DNA of 64,000 nucleotides from Rhizophlyctis rosea. Taxonomy: Eukaryota > Chytridiomycota > Chytridiomycetes > Rhizophlyctidales > Rhizophlyctidaceae. The stretch spans positions 1 through 64,000 of the forward strand of contig JADGJC010000028.1 in the NCBI GenBank assembly GCA_027596075.1, read 5' to 3'. Shown here piece by piece: positions 1 to 15,584 of this stretch. The position numbers and the translations under genes were made by a program. Positions within the stretch are counted from its first letter, which is position 1; each line of letters opens with the position of its first letter. The notes beneath the pieces are model-generated. The model was not told where the DNA came from. It was given only the letters and a program-made list of their open reading frames with translations, and did no database searches.

Positions 1-464
1 CTGAAACTAATAGAGCTCCTTTTGACCTACCTGAAGCTGAGTCGGAATTGGTAGCAAGTTTCTTCACCGAGCACAGTCTAACCCCATTCCCGACGGACAC
101 CATTGACCTTTCGCCGACCACATCGACGGTAACCCCATCCCCCATCATTACCGTCACCAAATCTGACGCTCGTCACTTGCAATCCACTCCTCGTCCCCCA
201 AAAAGGATTCCTGGGGTCTTTGTAGGAAGCCATGGGACATTAGGTGCTCTGGCTGCCGCAGTGCGCGGAGGTGCACCACCCCCAGAAGCCGGGCCAACGT
301 CGATGGTGGCGGAGAAGAAGGAGATAGCATCGGCGTCTTTCAGAGTCGGACGACCTTCGAGGAGATGCCATCGGGTCACTTCCATAATATATCATATATT
401 TTTTCCAGAAGTCCACATGAGAAGCCCTCCCACACTGTCAGACTATGTTCATCGCTCTCGATGA
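1..464 (+). CDS. 3' end of an unidentified gene, truncated by the window edge
   Basis: One frame is open from the first bases to a stop ending at 464, so this is probably the C-terminal part of a gene that starts outside the window. About 150 residues are visible. They are rich in Ser, Thr and Pro, with an Ala/Gly/Pro stretch in the middle and a basic tail, and I recognise no domain. An open frame of this length could occur by chance, and the last 40 residues look less protein-like, so the true end or a splice site may lie earlier. A minus-strand frame at 173-385 is read as its shadow. Confidence 0.35.
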   Translation, partial: ETNRAPFDLPEAESELVASFFTEHSLTPFPTDTIDLSPTTSTVTPSPIITVTKSDARHLQSTPRPPKRIPGVFVGSHGTLGALAAAVRGGAPPPEAGPTSMVAEKKEIASASFRVGRPSRRCHRVTSIIYHIFFPEVHMRSPPTLSDYVHRSR

Positions 465-2652
465 CTTCAATGCCGAATCACCTTGAATGTATGGACCGTA
501 TTCTGTCTTGAGGCATCGCGCCACAAGAGTCACAGCGGTCGTTTGGCAGCATCATCACAAGTCACTGCTTCATGCATTTGATTCATCATTTATATCGATC
601 CACTGGCCCCGGGTTGATGTCATATAAAATCACTTCCCTTGTGCAGCATGATACGAAGTGTATGTCGTTAGCGTTTGAAGCATTCATTTTTGACTTCATA
701 GAGACCTCTTACCGCAAAACGTTTCAGTCCCAGCCTTCTGTGGAAGCGGTGGTGTGTGGATAACTCGCAAGCTTCAAGGTATTTGATAAGCCCAGAATTT
801 AGTGAATGGCCAAGCCGCAGAAGCTCGCAGAGTTGCATCCGCTAGTATGTACAGACTGTGCACTTATCGCTAGTGTGAGTCAGAAACATGATGCATCACC
901 CCGATGAAAGCAAAAGCAGGATGTGAGACAAATAGTAACCTCTCAGTGCCAAGTCCTGTTGTGGACGATGGAATTTTCTTTTGTCCTTTTTTATTAGCCC
1001 TTTGCTATTAGATGGCTAGAAGAGATGGGTCCACGTCTGGAGTGTTGAACATGACACAAAAGAGACTCCCGCTCAACGCGGTCCAATCAATTGGATGTCT
1101 GTCCATTGACCAAACTCACTGACCGAGCAGCGAACGACCATGGCCGATGAACAGCGCGCAATGTCATCACGACTCCCATCCATAGGAGACGGCGATGCAA
1201 TCCCGTTCGGACTTTTTTCGCCCCGGTAACAAGCTGCATGAAAAATGAACGGGCGCAATGGATCAACGATGCCACACGACATGTCCAGATCACTGTGCAT
1301 GATCTTCATCTGGAGGAACCACCACTGTTCAATCAACAGTATGATGAGTAGATACGAAGACACATCGGCAAGGTCGAAAGACGGTTCAAAGTGGTCTCAG
1401 GCTTCGAAAAACCTTCAAGCTGATCACTCGCAAAGCATCATCCAAACCTTCTTGTCTTCAGCGAAGCAGGAGGGCGTCTGGCCTGTCCTAGCAGAAAGAT
1501 GATAATAAAGGAACACAAACAACTTGCACACATGGTACTTGATCTGTCGGTTGTTTTGCACATAGCTGCATGGAACTATCGTTGAATCGATATGGGAACA
1601 ATACAATCTTCAATTGCAAGTATCAATACAAATCAGAATTATGCAGAACAAAGTTACTTTGTTTCGCGTGAGAAGCACAAAAAGATATCAATCACAGCAC
1701 CATCGCGCTTGAACTCCTCTAAGAACCTGACGTGTTGTCAAATGGCTGCATCTCTACATTGCTATCGATTTCCCCGTCCTTTGAACTATCTTTGGAGCAG
1801 ATCACGACTGTCTCGGGTCTGATGTCTATCACATTATGGCTCGCAAACTCCCACCAGTCAAATGATCAAACACCTGATAGATGATCCCAAATGCTGGCTC
1901 CAGTTTCTCCTTTTTTCGTCTCCTCATGTGTCCATCATGTGATACCCATGCCGCTTGAACCCGAAGCCCAATGATATGTTTGTCCGCGAAGAAAGAAGGA
2001 TTATTAGCTATCTAAAGTCATGATCGACTCTTGAGCAATCTCGGTCTTAACGTCATCGACTGCTCATCAACATGTTCTGTTGAATACATCAGCGCCTCTG
2101 ACAATTCGCGACGGAGGATATGTTCGACATTCAACAAGAGCGCTTTCGCGGGCGGACAATCGGTTTTGAGCGCCAATTGGGTGCACAGCAGGGTTTTGTT
2201 GAAATTATGAGTGTGCAACATCGATGGCTCCGAAGCGTGCGGTCCTTCCGTCAAATGACAGCTGGGAGCATATCCATACAGCTCATAACCTTTCGTCTTT
2301 TTTTGCCTGCGGTTTCGTCACGAAAATTGAAACAAACCCCACCCACACCACGTGGCGAATGTGACCAAAGGAACTTCAAGTATGACCCGGTCACCTGCCG
2401 AGAAAAGGCGAAATTCACCCGTCGAGGAATTCCGCCAGGGGAAGCAAAAAAAGGAAGAGTCATTTCTCAGAGCAGTAACGATGAGTCCCCTCAGCAAGTT
2501 CCCTAGCAGTAGGGCATGCACACTTCCGTAACATACACACCCTCGCAAACAAAGCGCTCCGGTATACAATTTCTCAAATACCACACTGAAAAAAGTCTTC
2601 ATTAATCTCCCCATTACAACACCCCTCCTTCCCTTCATTCCCCTCACAAACT
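465..2652. other. intergenic, no gene seen
   Basis: Only short unrelated open frames occur on both strands, without homology, splice logic or composition suggesting coding. The last few hundred bases before 2652 are probably the 3' UTR and downstream region of the minus-strand ARID/RFX gene. Confidence 0.5.
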
Positions 2653-5600
2653 TCAACCCAACTCCCCCAACACCCCCGCCAACCCACTACACAACTTCCC
2701 CTGCGTCATCATCAAATGACTCAACCCCCCCTCAAGCCCCAAAAACATCCCCTTATTCCCCTCACACTTCGCTAAATTCCTCAACACCAAAAGCGTCGTC
2801 AACGGAATGCCCCTTAAATCCTCCTCGACGATATACGGGTTGACGGATGGTGGGGCGTAGAGGGGGTAGAGGTTTAGTGTTGAGGGTGGGTATGGTGTGG
2901 AGGAGGCAGGTGTGGGTGGAGGGGGAGAGGAGGTTAGGGGGGCGTGTGTAGAGAGGTGAGCGAGGATGCGGCCTCGAGTTTTGGCGGATTTAGAGCCTAG
3001 GAAGGCCGAACATCCTTTCCAGTGACATTCGTAGCGCTCTGGGCCGGGAGGCACGTGTTCGGTTTGTACGTGTTTGAGGAGTTCAGCCTCAGTGTTGCAT
3101 CCGAACGCGCATGGTGGTGGTGTCTGTTGCTGCTGTTGCTGCCCTCGAGAAAACTCACCACCACTCCCCATCTGTCCCCTCCCCCACCAACAACAATACT
3201 TCGGCGGAACAACCTTGGCCACAACCGTTGGCACCGCCCCGTCCCCTCCACCCGCCCCCTCCTCAACTCCTCTCTCACTCCCACCGGGCGACACACCACC
3301 CTCCCCACCCTTCCCATCCAAAGTCCCATTCACCCCAACCACACCACCCTCCACAGGCGTCCCCTCCCCACTCCCCGTCCCACCATTCCCCTCCATCGCC
3401 ACCCCCTCAAAATCCCCCGCAACACTCGTCGCAGCGCTCTCCGTAGCCCCCTCCAACCGACTCCGAACCCCCTTCACGATTGGCACGCCCCCGCCCTTCT
3501 CCAGCGTCGACGTCGGGAAAGAAAGCAGAATAAGACTCGTCAACTTATCCGCCGACACGCCCTGGTGTCCTACTCGTCCGACGGTGCTGACGTAGTGCTT
3601 GTAGACGTCGGAGGGGGAAACGATGCCGGTGGGGTCGGACATGTACATGTCGCTTAGCCTGAGAGTGTGGGGTTGGTCGATGAGTGGGTCGTCTCATGAT
3701 AACATCTGCACAGATAGCTTTCAAAATTCTACAATAGTAATGACGGACTCACCACTTCATAGCATGCGCAACCGCCGGACCATTCGTCTCCTCCGGTCGG
3801 AACGTCTCACCTCCACCCATGCCCGAACCACCAAGCTTCCCCACCAACCCACCAATAAGCGGGTTCCCAATCGTCTTCAACCCACCCGCTGCACCAGGCG
3901 CAGCCCCAACACCATTCGTACTCACACCCCCAACCCCACCACCCATCGGTCTTCCCACCGCACTCGCCCCAACTCCCGCACCAGGAGCACCACCATTACC
4001 CGCACCAACCCCACCCCTAAACCCCCTCCAATGCAAAAACTTCGTCAAAAGTTTCATAATATTAAACCTCTCCTCCTCACCCCCTACACCCGCACCACTT
4101 CCCTCCCCATCTTCCCCCTCCTCTCTCCCCACACCCCCACCCACCGCCCGTCCCCACCCCCTCCCACCCCCCCTCCCAATCCTCTCACAAACATCACTCC
4201 CCAACCCCGAAACCTCATACATCCAATCCAAAACACAACTCACAACCTCCTCATCAGGAACCAACAACAACTCCACCATCCGCCCCACAATCACATCATC
4301 CACACCCCTAGCCAACACATCCTGATTAACCTCAACCCCACATAACCGCGTCATGCTCCGCACCGCCGAGCATATCAGACTCTTATCAGTGGACGTTAAG
4401 ACCGTGTTTCGGAGACAAGCGAGGTAAAAATCGTTAGGCGCGCGGAGGACGTGGTGGGCCGCCATGTTTTCGAATATGTCTAGGGTGTGGTGTTTGATTT
4501 CTACGTGGAAGGTTGTTGAGGGTAACGCCATGCCTTTCGCTAGGTATGTCATTAGGAGGTAGGAGCGGGTAAATTCTACCGCATTATCCGGCACAAACGA
4601 CAGATTCCTCAGAATATGCAACACCTGCACGGTGCGTTCCAACGTCACGGCCATATCCCTGGTATTGAAAAGACTGATCTCCATCATGGGCGGCACGGGG
4701 TGGGAGGGGTTTTTCGGCGTGTCGAGTTTCGTAGTTTCAAAGTCTACGGCGGAACGGTTGAGACGGAGGTTATCGAAAAAGGGTTGGGCGTAGTCGAGGA
4801 GGGAGTCGAGGAGGCCGGGGACGATGCCTAGGTAGAAGTTTTGGGTGTAGGAGAGTTTGATGAGTTTGTTGAAGGCCCAGTCGGTTTCGTTTGGGAGGCC
4901 CGATTGCAGGGAGAGGAGGAGGCGGGATTTCCAGTTGCCTGCTAGGTATTTTTCTGAGTGATGGATGTATTTGTGAGCTTGATGCGGATTGTGCAAGGAC
5001 ACCAGTGCGCGAAAAGAATGAAACGTAATACGAACCATCTCGGCCGTCTGCATCAGGGTTTGGAATGGTGGGACGGATTGATTCCATTGCCTTTGGAGGC
5101 GGCGGTTGTCCAAACATCCCGAGTTGCGGATGTGGTGGCATTTGCATCGCTGTTGGCTGGGATGGGCCGTTATAACGCATTCGTTTGGCGGGTGGTTCTG
5201 TGACTGGCGGGGAGTAGGGGACCATCGCTGAAGATGGGCACACAATGAGTCTACGGCCACATGGTGCATCATCAACGCATCCAGACGGAAGAGAAACTTA
5301 CGTTGCTGTAATGAGGAAGGTTTTTGTTTGACAGTGGATGGCGCACTCTTTCTCTTGTCACCTCCTCCGCTGCCAACCGATGCAGTATCCGCGTTCTCAA
5401 ATGGTCGTTTGGGAAGAGTGTGATGTGGGACACTATATACGTGGACTTGCTCCCAATTATACAAGAAGCGTTGGTAGAGTTGCTTTACTACGAACGCGCT
5501 GTTTGTGCAGGTCGGGGGCAGATCGAATGGCATGGTGACCTTTTTCCAGCCGCGTTCCTCGGTCACCTGAATGGTTGGTGATTAGGTATGTAGCGAAACT

Positions 5601-6117
5601 GAGTTTGACAGAGTGCGTAGATTGCGATATCATACCTTTGCGTATCCGCCTGCTTCTTGCACCCATTTATAGATCCGGAACAAATCCAATTTCTTCCCAC
5701 CCAATACTGGTTCCCTTTGTAATGTTGTCCTGTGGGAGTGTTCAATACAGGTTAGTGAGGACTTGTGAAGGGTCCATCAATGATTGATTCGATGGCAGAT
5801 TGTATGACTGATTTACTAGTAAAGCCCGTGCATAGTCCCCCACCCGGGCCAGCAGAACGCGAAAACGGCTTGGGTTGTTTGTGTGCTATTTCGACTGCGC
5901 AGAAGACGCGTTCTCGCTGGGAACCCGTTTCTGGACAAGCGCCGCATAAAATAGACAGATCTGACACATACCCTTGCTTCCGGTGGAACTCCTCCAGCTG
6001 GGACATGAAAGCGTCATATTCTGCCGTTCTCTCTATGCCGTCCTCGATCGCACGAGGGGTTCCTTTGGGAGTGGACTTCCCGCTTCCACTCATCATGGTG
6101 GAGCTGTATTCGACCAT
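2653..6117 (-). CDS. RSC9/ARID2-like subunit of a SWI/SNF-RSC chromatin remodeler
   Basis: Likely a DNA-contacting accessory subunit of an RSC/PBAF-type nucleosome remodeler. Four exons join in frame to about 1019 aa: 6117-5972, 5729-5636, 5566-3753 and 3658-2653, with donors GTATGT, GTATGA and GTGAGT. The ARID domain is built across exons 1-3: EEFHRKQG, then GGKKLDLFRIYKWVQEAGGY, then ERGWKKV and KQLYQRFLYNWE. A helical repeat-like region follows, including DWAFNKLIKLSY. After a Gly-rich linker comes an RFX-like segment (WLSDMYMSDPTG, VYKHYVSTVGRVG), then C2H2-type fingers near 3000-3130 (CAFGCNTEAELLKHVQTEH and CHWKGC). This order (ARID, armadillo-like region, RFX-like, zinc fingers) matches ARID2/RSC9. 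The start at 6117 is the in-frame ATG ahead of the ARID; an upstream exon is possible. The frame between about 5050 and 5300 is uncertain (see findings). Confidence 0.85.
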
Positions 6118-7589
6118 AAGTGGCGGAGACAATTTGACGGTGTTTTCGGGGTTGTGAGGCAGATTGCCATACAAGGTGCGTTACTAGGGACGTTGCAGAG
6201 TGGTCTGTGAATGTCGGCGACTATTGATGTATTTTCCAGTATGAAAGTGATTCTGCGTGGGAAAGTGGCCTTCAAAATATGAGTTGTATCTGTGTGATAT
6301 GGCCGAACATGCTGGACATTCAGCGTGGAGGGATGCTTTGCTGCATGCTGGTGTAAGCCTGGTGGCCAAGTGAGGGGGCTGAGTTGGTGTGGCGTCCAAT
6401 GACATGCATGGCTGATGGAACAATATATTTTGGTTCAAATATCATGGCGTTGTAAGTACATTTTTTTGACAGGTACATAAGTCTGAACACTGTCGCGAAC
6501 TATGCAGCAATCGAGTGTTATGCATGTCATGATTGGGGCTAATGATGTGAGACATAGACCATCAACCTGGTCTCTCCAATCACACGGCTGATCATGGAGA
6601 TGGTTCCAATCTGGACGCGTTCTCAAGTTGGTTGTCACGACAGGCGCTGTGTGGAGACATCACACGAAAGTAAATTGAAGTAAATTGTGTGAGAATGGTG
6701 GTTTGACCGTTAGTTCAAAGATACAACATATCCACCAATACTTGCATCAGTATTGTTATCAATGCGGATGGCCGCCAAACATCTGACTGGGCGGAAAGTA
6801 CGATGGTTCGTCAGAGTAGTCGGGCAGTCATAGTATCGAAGTCAACGGTGGCAAGATCCAAATCAGCTTCACACGATCAGACTGGGACTGCTTTCTCCAA
6901 ATGGAATTTTTTCTGAACTATGATGCCTGGGAAAGAAAATGTTGTCAGTAGCATTGACGGCATGGGAAACATGATGGGCAACCACTAACAAGGTTTACCT
7001 GCTCCATGCTTTCCCACACAGCTTCACTCATCAATGATCAAGAGGCCCCTTCCCATCGTGGTGAGGGGCATGTTACGCAGCACTTACGCTAAGACTCTCC
7101 GCTGATGTGAAAATTGTGCATCTCTGTGTACCCACTTTGCTGAGCTTCCAGATTCAATTTCATTTTGGGGGTGCGAAGAGGAAGGAGAAGGAGGGCCCAA
7201 AGAAAATGAATTGGGCGCGGGTCATTCGGCCTGCCCATAAGCCACATCAACATTGCCACTCATTCCCCCTGGCTCAAACTGGCAACAGCAGCTTCTTCCC
7301 GATTGACTGTTGATTGACACGGGCCGGAGCGGGCTCTCGATTGGGCCATGCTGCATCGGTGGCGGCACTCATTGACTGCAACTTCATGGGAAAGCCCCTT
7401 CACGTTCCACAAAGTGCGTTGGTTGTTCGTCCCCGCTAATTACCGGCACTTTCCCACGCACACACCCTTCAACACACTTCTTCAATCTTGAGAAAAACCC
7501 AACAGCCCAATCGCACCCACTTTAACAATCATCGCCATCTACACCTACCTTCCCGTTTCATACCTTTCTATTAGTCGCGACACTCCAAG
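6118..7589. other. intergenic between divergent genes
   Basis: Lies between the 5' ends of the ARID gene (-) and the GFAT gene (+), so it should hold both promoters. I see no convincing TATA box, RNA gene or repeat. The pyrimidine-rich stretch at about 7440-7585 just before the GFAT start fits a transcription-start or leader region. Confidence 0.4.
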
Positions 7590-10752
<3,163 letters not shown>

Positions 10753-12236
10753 AGAGTTGGAGCAAGTATGTGGGGTTCGACGTTTGTGGGAATGCATCGC
10801 TATTTGGGCGGTTTGCAAGGTGGAGAAAAGAATGGACGATTACAAAAAGGTTTGGGACGGGAAAGAAGGGAGGAAGCAGTAAGGCTTCCCCCAGAGGTTA
10901 TGTGTATTGCTTGGTTCTGGAGGTGTTTTTTTTGCGGCGCTTTTTTTGTTTTACATTATTGAATAGTATCTTGTTTATGCGACTTTTGTTGTCATTCTGT
11001 GTATTTCGTGGGGATGGATTCGGAATAGCGTTACAGGGCTGGGTTTGCTCTTGGACTGGCGAACTGTGAAGAGGTAGGGTTCTGAGTGTGTAAACGGGGA
11101 ATCTGTGGGGTGTTCCATGCCGCGCTTTTCGATCCCGCAGCTGTTACGCGATCAATTTGTTTTTCCCCTTTGTGTTGTTTGGATGGAGAAATCAGTCTTG
11201 GTTTGGCATAGTAAATGGACGTGTTCATGTGGGTGTTTGTACATCTTATGGTTTGCGCCCATGCGTCTCGGGGAGCACAGTCCTGATCTGTCTCACCCTT
11301 TCGTTTTCTTTCTGCTCCAACCCTCTATTCGACCGTAACAGACTTCGCCAAGTTCCTGCCAAGGAAATGAAGAACTGGACGATTCTTTCTTTGCCTTATC
11401 TGTGGATCTCGCCCAACTTATCGGGTGTTCGTTGGACGGATGGTCGTGTCATCGTTACAGACTCTGCAAACGCATTCTGGAACGTGTTGTATTTGTCAAC
11501 CTGATGAACTTATTTTTTCCGGCAATATCGGTCGCCTTCCATTGTGACTCGTTGAGTGATTTGTCCATCTGCTTCCTCAAATTGAAAAAGATGGAATAGG
11601 GATTCGTAGATGCGAGGTACGGGCTCTTCTGAAGCAGGGTTGCAAGCACATTCCAACAACGGTTTATTGTGAGGATCCAGACAGAGTGACATCTTCCTCT
11701 TTCATTTGGAGGGCTGGATCATTAAGCGCATGCTTCCTGCCACCAAAAAGCATCCAGATTGCCACTGTGACGGATATTGACAAAAAGTTCCCGATTATTC
11801 ATCCAGCGTTGGTGCATCCAGTAGCGGAACTCATTGTGCTCGCTTCATGGCCCTTTACTTTTTTGCAACGGCATATTTGAGCGAAGATTATGCGTTGCAT
11901 TTCTGATGTCCCGCAAGGACCCTGAAGCGCGTTGAAGCAACCTTCAGGCCCACAACCTCATCTTTGCGCCCTTGAGTTGGCAGGGTATGACAGAGGCACT
12001 CTGCATCCGTAGTGTAGGCACCGCTGGTCGTGTTGTCAGGTCTGGTACGGATAGGTCTTCATCCAGCAGTGCAAAAAGATGCGAAAACACGCAGCAAAAT
12101 TCCAAATTCCTCTCCTACATTGATGAGCAACCCTAATGTATTCATCTTATCATGGAACAAAGAACACTAGAAATGTTACGAGCAATGCGGGGGTTACTTA
12201 CAGACAAGGGCGAACGTTGTTCGACTGTCGCACCAT
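10753..12236. other. intergenic, contains the GFAT inverted repeat
   Basis: Apart from the repeat arms, no gene is supported. Short open frames here, including those spelling LFDRHRLRQVPAK and LFDRNRLRQVPAK, are reverse readings of the two arms rather than a protein family. Confidence 0.45.
11313..11363 (-). repeat. inverted repeat, arm 2, reverse copy of the GFAT last exon
   Basis: On the minus strand this reads as an acceptor CAG followed by codons for LAKSVTVE and TAG, differing from arm 1 at two bases, one of them within the codons and silent. A pyrimidine-rich tract precedes the acceptor-like CAG. The 548 nt between the arms do not match each other. Confidence 0.9.
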
Positions 12237-12805
12237 CTACACATGAACAACATAAAACCCACCCCAACAAAGATCCTCCACCATTCCAACCCTCAGCACC
12301 AACCCCCCAATATCGCTCGCAAGGCTTAACGCCTCGTCCCCATCGCTACAAACTATGGTTCCCCTAGCCCGCGCGCCCCAGTTTCCAATCTGCAGGACCC
12401 ACTGCCCGTACGGCAAGGTCATGTGGAGTTCATCCCACTTCTCAAAAAACACTCTCACAGCGTCCGCCTGGCGCGGTCCTAGCTGCGCTTCTTAGATGAA
12501 AGTGCCCAGGTCAGGCTGCAGAGGGGGGGTTATGTGAGCTTGAGGTGGGGAAGGACGATTTGCATGGGGCCTGGGGTGTAAGTGGAATATGGGGGAACGG
12601 TAGGTGGGGAGGAGGGTTGAGTGGATTTGCGGGTTGAGGTCGAGGAGGTCGGAGAGGTAGGAGGCGATAGTGGTTGAGGGTGTTGTCGTGGGGACTTTGC
12701 ATGAACTGGGAGGGAGAGTAAAGGACGGAGAGCTTCTCGTAGTAGGGTTGTGGAAGTTGATGGGGAGGGGGGTTCGGGAGAGTATTCGAATGCGTATTGC
12801 CCCAT
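12237..12805 (-). CDS. possible small two-exon gene, unidentified
   Basis: A minus-strand segment ending at 12237 reads like real protein: after an acceptor-like CTAAG near 12490 it gives AQLGPRQADAVRVFFEKWDE, then YGQWVLQIGNWGARARG and ALSLASDIGGLVLRVG. Upstream, an ATG at 12805 opens MGQYAFEYSPEPPSPS, but the Pro/Ser/Thr-rich stretch between them is open in all three frames, so the first exon's frame and the splice donor are not settled. I recognise no domain. It may be a degraded gene, or only the distal exon may be real. Confidence 0.33.
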
Positions 12806-13583
12806 GGTGATGGCAGGATGATCATGCACAAAGGTTGATAATTCGAAAGTACTGTGCGCTGTCAAAATATCGACACGAGCTGTGGTAGCACGAACAACGC
12901 AGGAGCCACGAGAGGGGATTGGCACTAGAAGAAGGGAGATCTACTGAGGTCTCGTGGACGTGGCGTCCACGTCATGGAGAGTCAATTTAGTAAACAAACG
13001 AAGGTTCTCAACTTTCTCACGGACCGCTTTGTTCGTTCGGATATCATCTGTGTGCAATCCGGGAGCTGAAATGGAATTTTGGCGCGCGTTACGATATTTC
13101 ACACAACATCTGGTATTGTGCTGAAGTGTCTTTGATGATCCTCTCTTGCTTGACGAGTTTGTAAAGTGCAGGAGATGCGGTTGAAGTTGCCATGGACTTG
13201 CCTTATATGAGGCAGATCTTGCATGTATGTATGAATGTATGTACAAAGCATCGTTCTCGCAAGAAAGATTCGTACTCGTGCCGCCTTGCATTATCGTGCC
13301 ACACTGTGGGACTTCATGCGAGGTTTCAAGGCTTCATCAATCGGTTATCCGATCATGGCACGGTGGGTGTCACATTGTGACGTTACACACATGCTTTGAA
13401 CCGTGCCCTCAATAACAGTCGGCAATAGCTCCATTACGCCTTGAAGCGTCTACAGGAGTCCACAGTCACCTCGCAAATTTGCGAGAAGGTCGGCTGACCC
13501 GTCAAACACTCCAGATTCCTCAAGAAATGATACCACGGTAACAGTTTTGAATACATAGCTCGCCAGAACCCCGGTGGGAGTAT
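12806..13583. other. intergenic, no gene seen
   Basis: Probably the shared upstream region of the possible minus-strand gene and the AlkB-like gene. No RNA gene or repeat is apparent. Confidence 0.4.
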
Positions 13584-14408
13584 ATGTCGTCATTTACAGC
13601 AGATCCACCTGCCACCGCCGGATTTTGTAGACCATCCATAAGTATGTGCGATAGAACCACTGTTTTAACCTTCCTTCATCCCCACTACGTGACCGTCATC
13701 AAAAACATGTTGGACGAAGACGCGCAGCAGCGACTGCTGAACGCATGCAACCTCTCCCAACATATCCAAGACTCTAATGAAGGTTGGCACGTGTACGATT
13801 TGCGATGGGGTACACCATCCGCCCTTTCCTTGGAAGTAGAAACAGCGATGTTACGAGATGACGTAGCGAAGGTGTTGAAAGAGGTGGGTTGGCCCGCCAC
13901 AGATCTTTGTGGACATCCTCTGGGAAAGGAAGGAGAATCTTGGAGTCCTTGTAAGTTTGACGTGTTGCAGTGGGTCAGATACTTGGCCCAGTCGTAAACC
14001 TTTGTTGATTTTTGTTGATGGAGCAGCAGGAGCGTCAATAATAGCTTATGATGAGCAGTCCCGGCTCCACCTGCACCGGGACAAGCAAGGCTCATGGCAA
14101 CTCAATGTATCGATCGGAAGCTGTGTGGTTTTCTATTTCACTGGTCACCATGACGGAGTCACTGACATGCAGGGTATGTAAGTCATGCATTCTCGTGCCA
14201 CGTAATAGAATCCGTTGCGATCATCCACGTACCCTATTGAACAGAAGTCCATCTGTCCTCCGGTGATATCTGCTTGTTCGATGGTGGGGTAACAACGCAT
14301 GGGATCAAGGAGACGTGTCGTGCACATACAAAGCCAAAGTTCTTTGACGCAGATCGGAGGGTGGAAAAGGGGGCGAGGGTTTGCTTGCGCATGTTTTCCA
14401 GGCAATAG
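13584..14408 (+). CDS. AlkB-family Fe(II)/2-oxoglutarate dioxygenase
   Basis: Predicted to oxidatively demethylate nucleic acid, or a modified RNA or protein. Three exons (13584-13950, 14027-14173, 14245-14408) join in frame to 225 aa, with donors GTAAGT and GTATGT. The second exon gives LHLHRDKQG, whose H-x-D is the iron-binding pair, followed by LNVSIGSCVVFYFTG, the strand pattern seen in bacterial AlkB. The third exon gives SSGDICLFDGGVTTHGIKET with the distal iron-binding His, then a basic segment ending RVCLRMFSRQ with candidate 2-oxoglutarate-binding Arg. The N-terminal 120 residues look like a divergent nucleotide-recognition region. Which of the several AlkB-type paralogues it corresponds to cannot be told from the sequence alone. 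Confidence 0.75.
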
Positions 14409-15584
14409 TGTTACTTCCAACTGTGTTGTCCAGTTGTAGTGACCTAGATTCATTCAATAGAAGACATAATTTGTTGCGGTTGCTGTCAAAGATCTTAAAT
14501 AGATCGCATTTCCGTCTGGCCTTCGCCCTCCATGCCTTTATCTACCTCCCTCTCTCCCTTCCGCAGCCGTGATTCAGTTCTGACCATTCCCGTTTTATGG
14601 ACCTGCGCGACGGGATCAGCATTGAGTGGATGGCACTGGATCAGCAGGAAAGTGAATCATTTCCACTACAACGGTACTGGCCATTTCCGTCATTATCTTC
14701 CGCCACCGCCACGATCTTATTGGTTCCCCATCAACATCAGATCTGAGATTGCAGATAGCGGCAAAAAGGGAAAGACCTCATTGGGCTCTCGGAGGTTCCG
14801 AGCCGCGCCCATTGCCCATACCAGACTTTGACGCGTTCCAATCCAGCCCTCCAAAATTCCATAATTCGCACACCTCCTCCCTTTGACCTTGACTCCTTAC
14901 CCCACCTCCCGTTTTCACGGTAATTGCACTCGTAGTCCGATACACGCTACAACTCGGAAAGAGAGAAAGAATGGTCAATTCCAAATACTGTAGATGTGCT
15001 TGGCCACCACTCATGGCGCAGATGCCCTCCGGTGCGAGCTCCGATATGTCTCCCACCAGCACACGGAAAGTTGCAAGTCTCGCTGGAAGACACAAGGGCG
15101 CAATTCTGAACCATCCCCGGAATGGGCCGGGACACATTGCAAGAAAGGAGAATGCACAGCGGGTGATCGTTGGTCTGTGTGCTGACCCCAGCTTTGGGGG
15201 ACACCTGCATATCACAGAGCGACGCGTTCGCCTGTGAAGGTGGGCGAGGAGCGGTTCTTCCATTTCATTGGTCCAGAGGCAATGGCTTGGGCATAGTTTC
15301 CAGAGGCGGATTCTTCAAGAGCTGCGCGAATGAAGGTCGGGAGGTGAATCGCATTCCGATGATGTTTTGTCTGATGCCAGGACTTCATGCTGAGCATTCC
15401 CTCCAAACAACGTGCAGGCAAGATGGATGAGACCAGTGGCGCAGATGATTGCCAGCAGCCCGTCACAAACTAGTATAAAGCAGTCTGCTATCACTCGCCC
15501 ATAAAACGGTTCTTGCACAGTTACCATATTGCTCAATCTGCAGCTGCCAAGTAGCGTCAATACCGGTCCCTAACTCTCCGCACC
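14409..15584. other. intergenic, no gene seen
   Basis: Contains open frames on both strands, the longest being 161 codons on the minus strand at 14778-15263, none with recognisable motifs or splice continuity. It includes the promoter of the thiamine gene. I looked for a fungal TPP riboswitch (CTGAGA element plus the conserved GAT-type arm) and did not find one. Confidence 0.4.

Noticed and set aside
3022..3657. Plus-strand Pro-rich frames opposite the ARID gene
   Set aside because: They are composition shadows of the Gly/Val-rich minus-strand exon that encodes the RFX-like and zinc-finger regions.
5099..5123. 25-nt intron in the ARID gene
   Set aside because: It has GT and AG ends and would restore the frame, but it is far shorter than every confident intron in the window and lacks a donor consensus.
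14778..15263. 161-codon minus-strand gene
   Set aside because: No motif, no homology, no splice context; a plus-strand frame overlaps it equally well, typical of GC-rich noncoding DNA.
14900..15584. TPP riboswitch upstream of the thiamine gene
   Set aside because: No CTGAGA element paired with the conserved second arm was found in the leader or the first introns.
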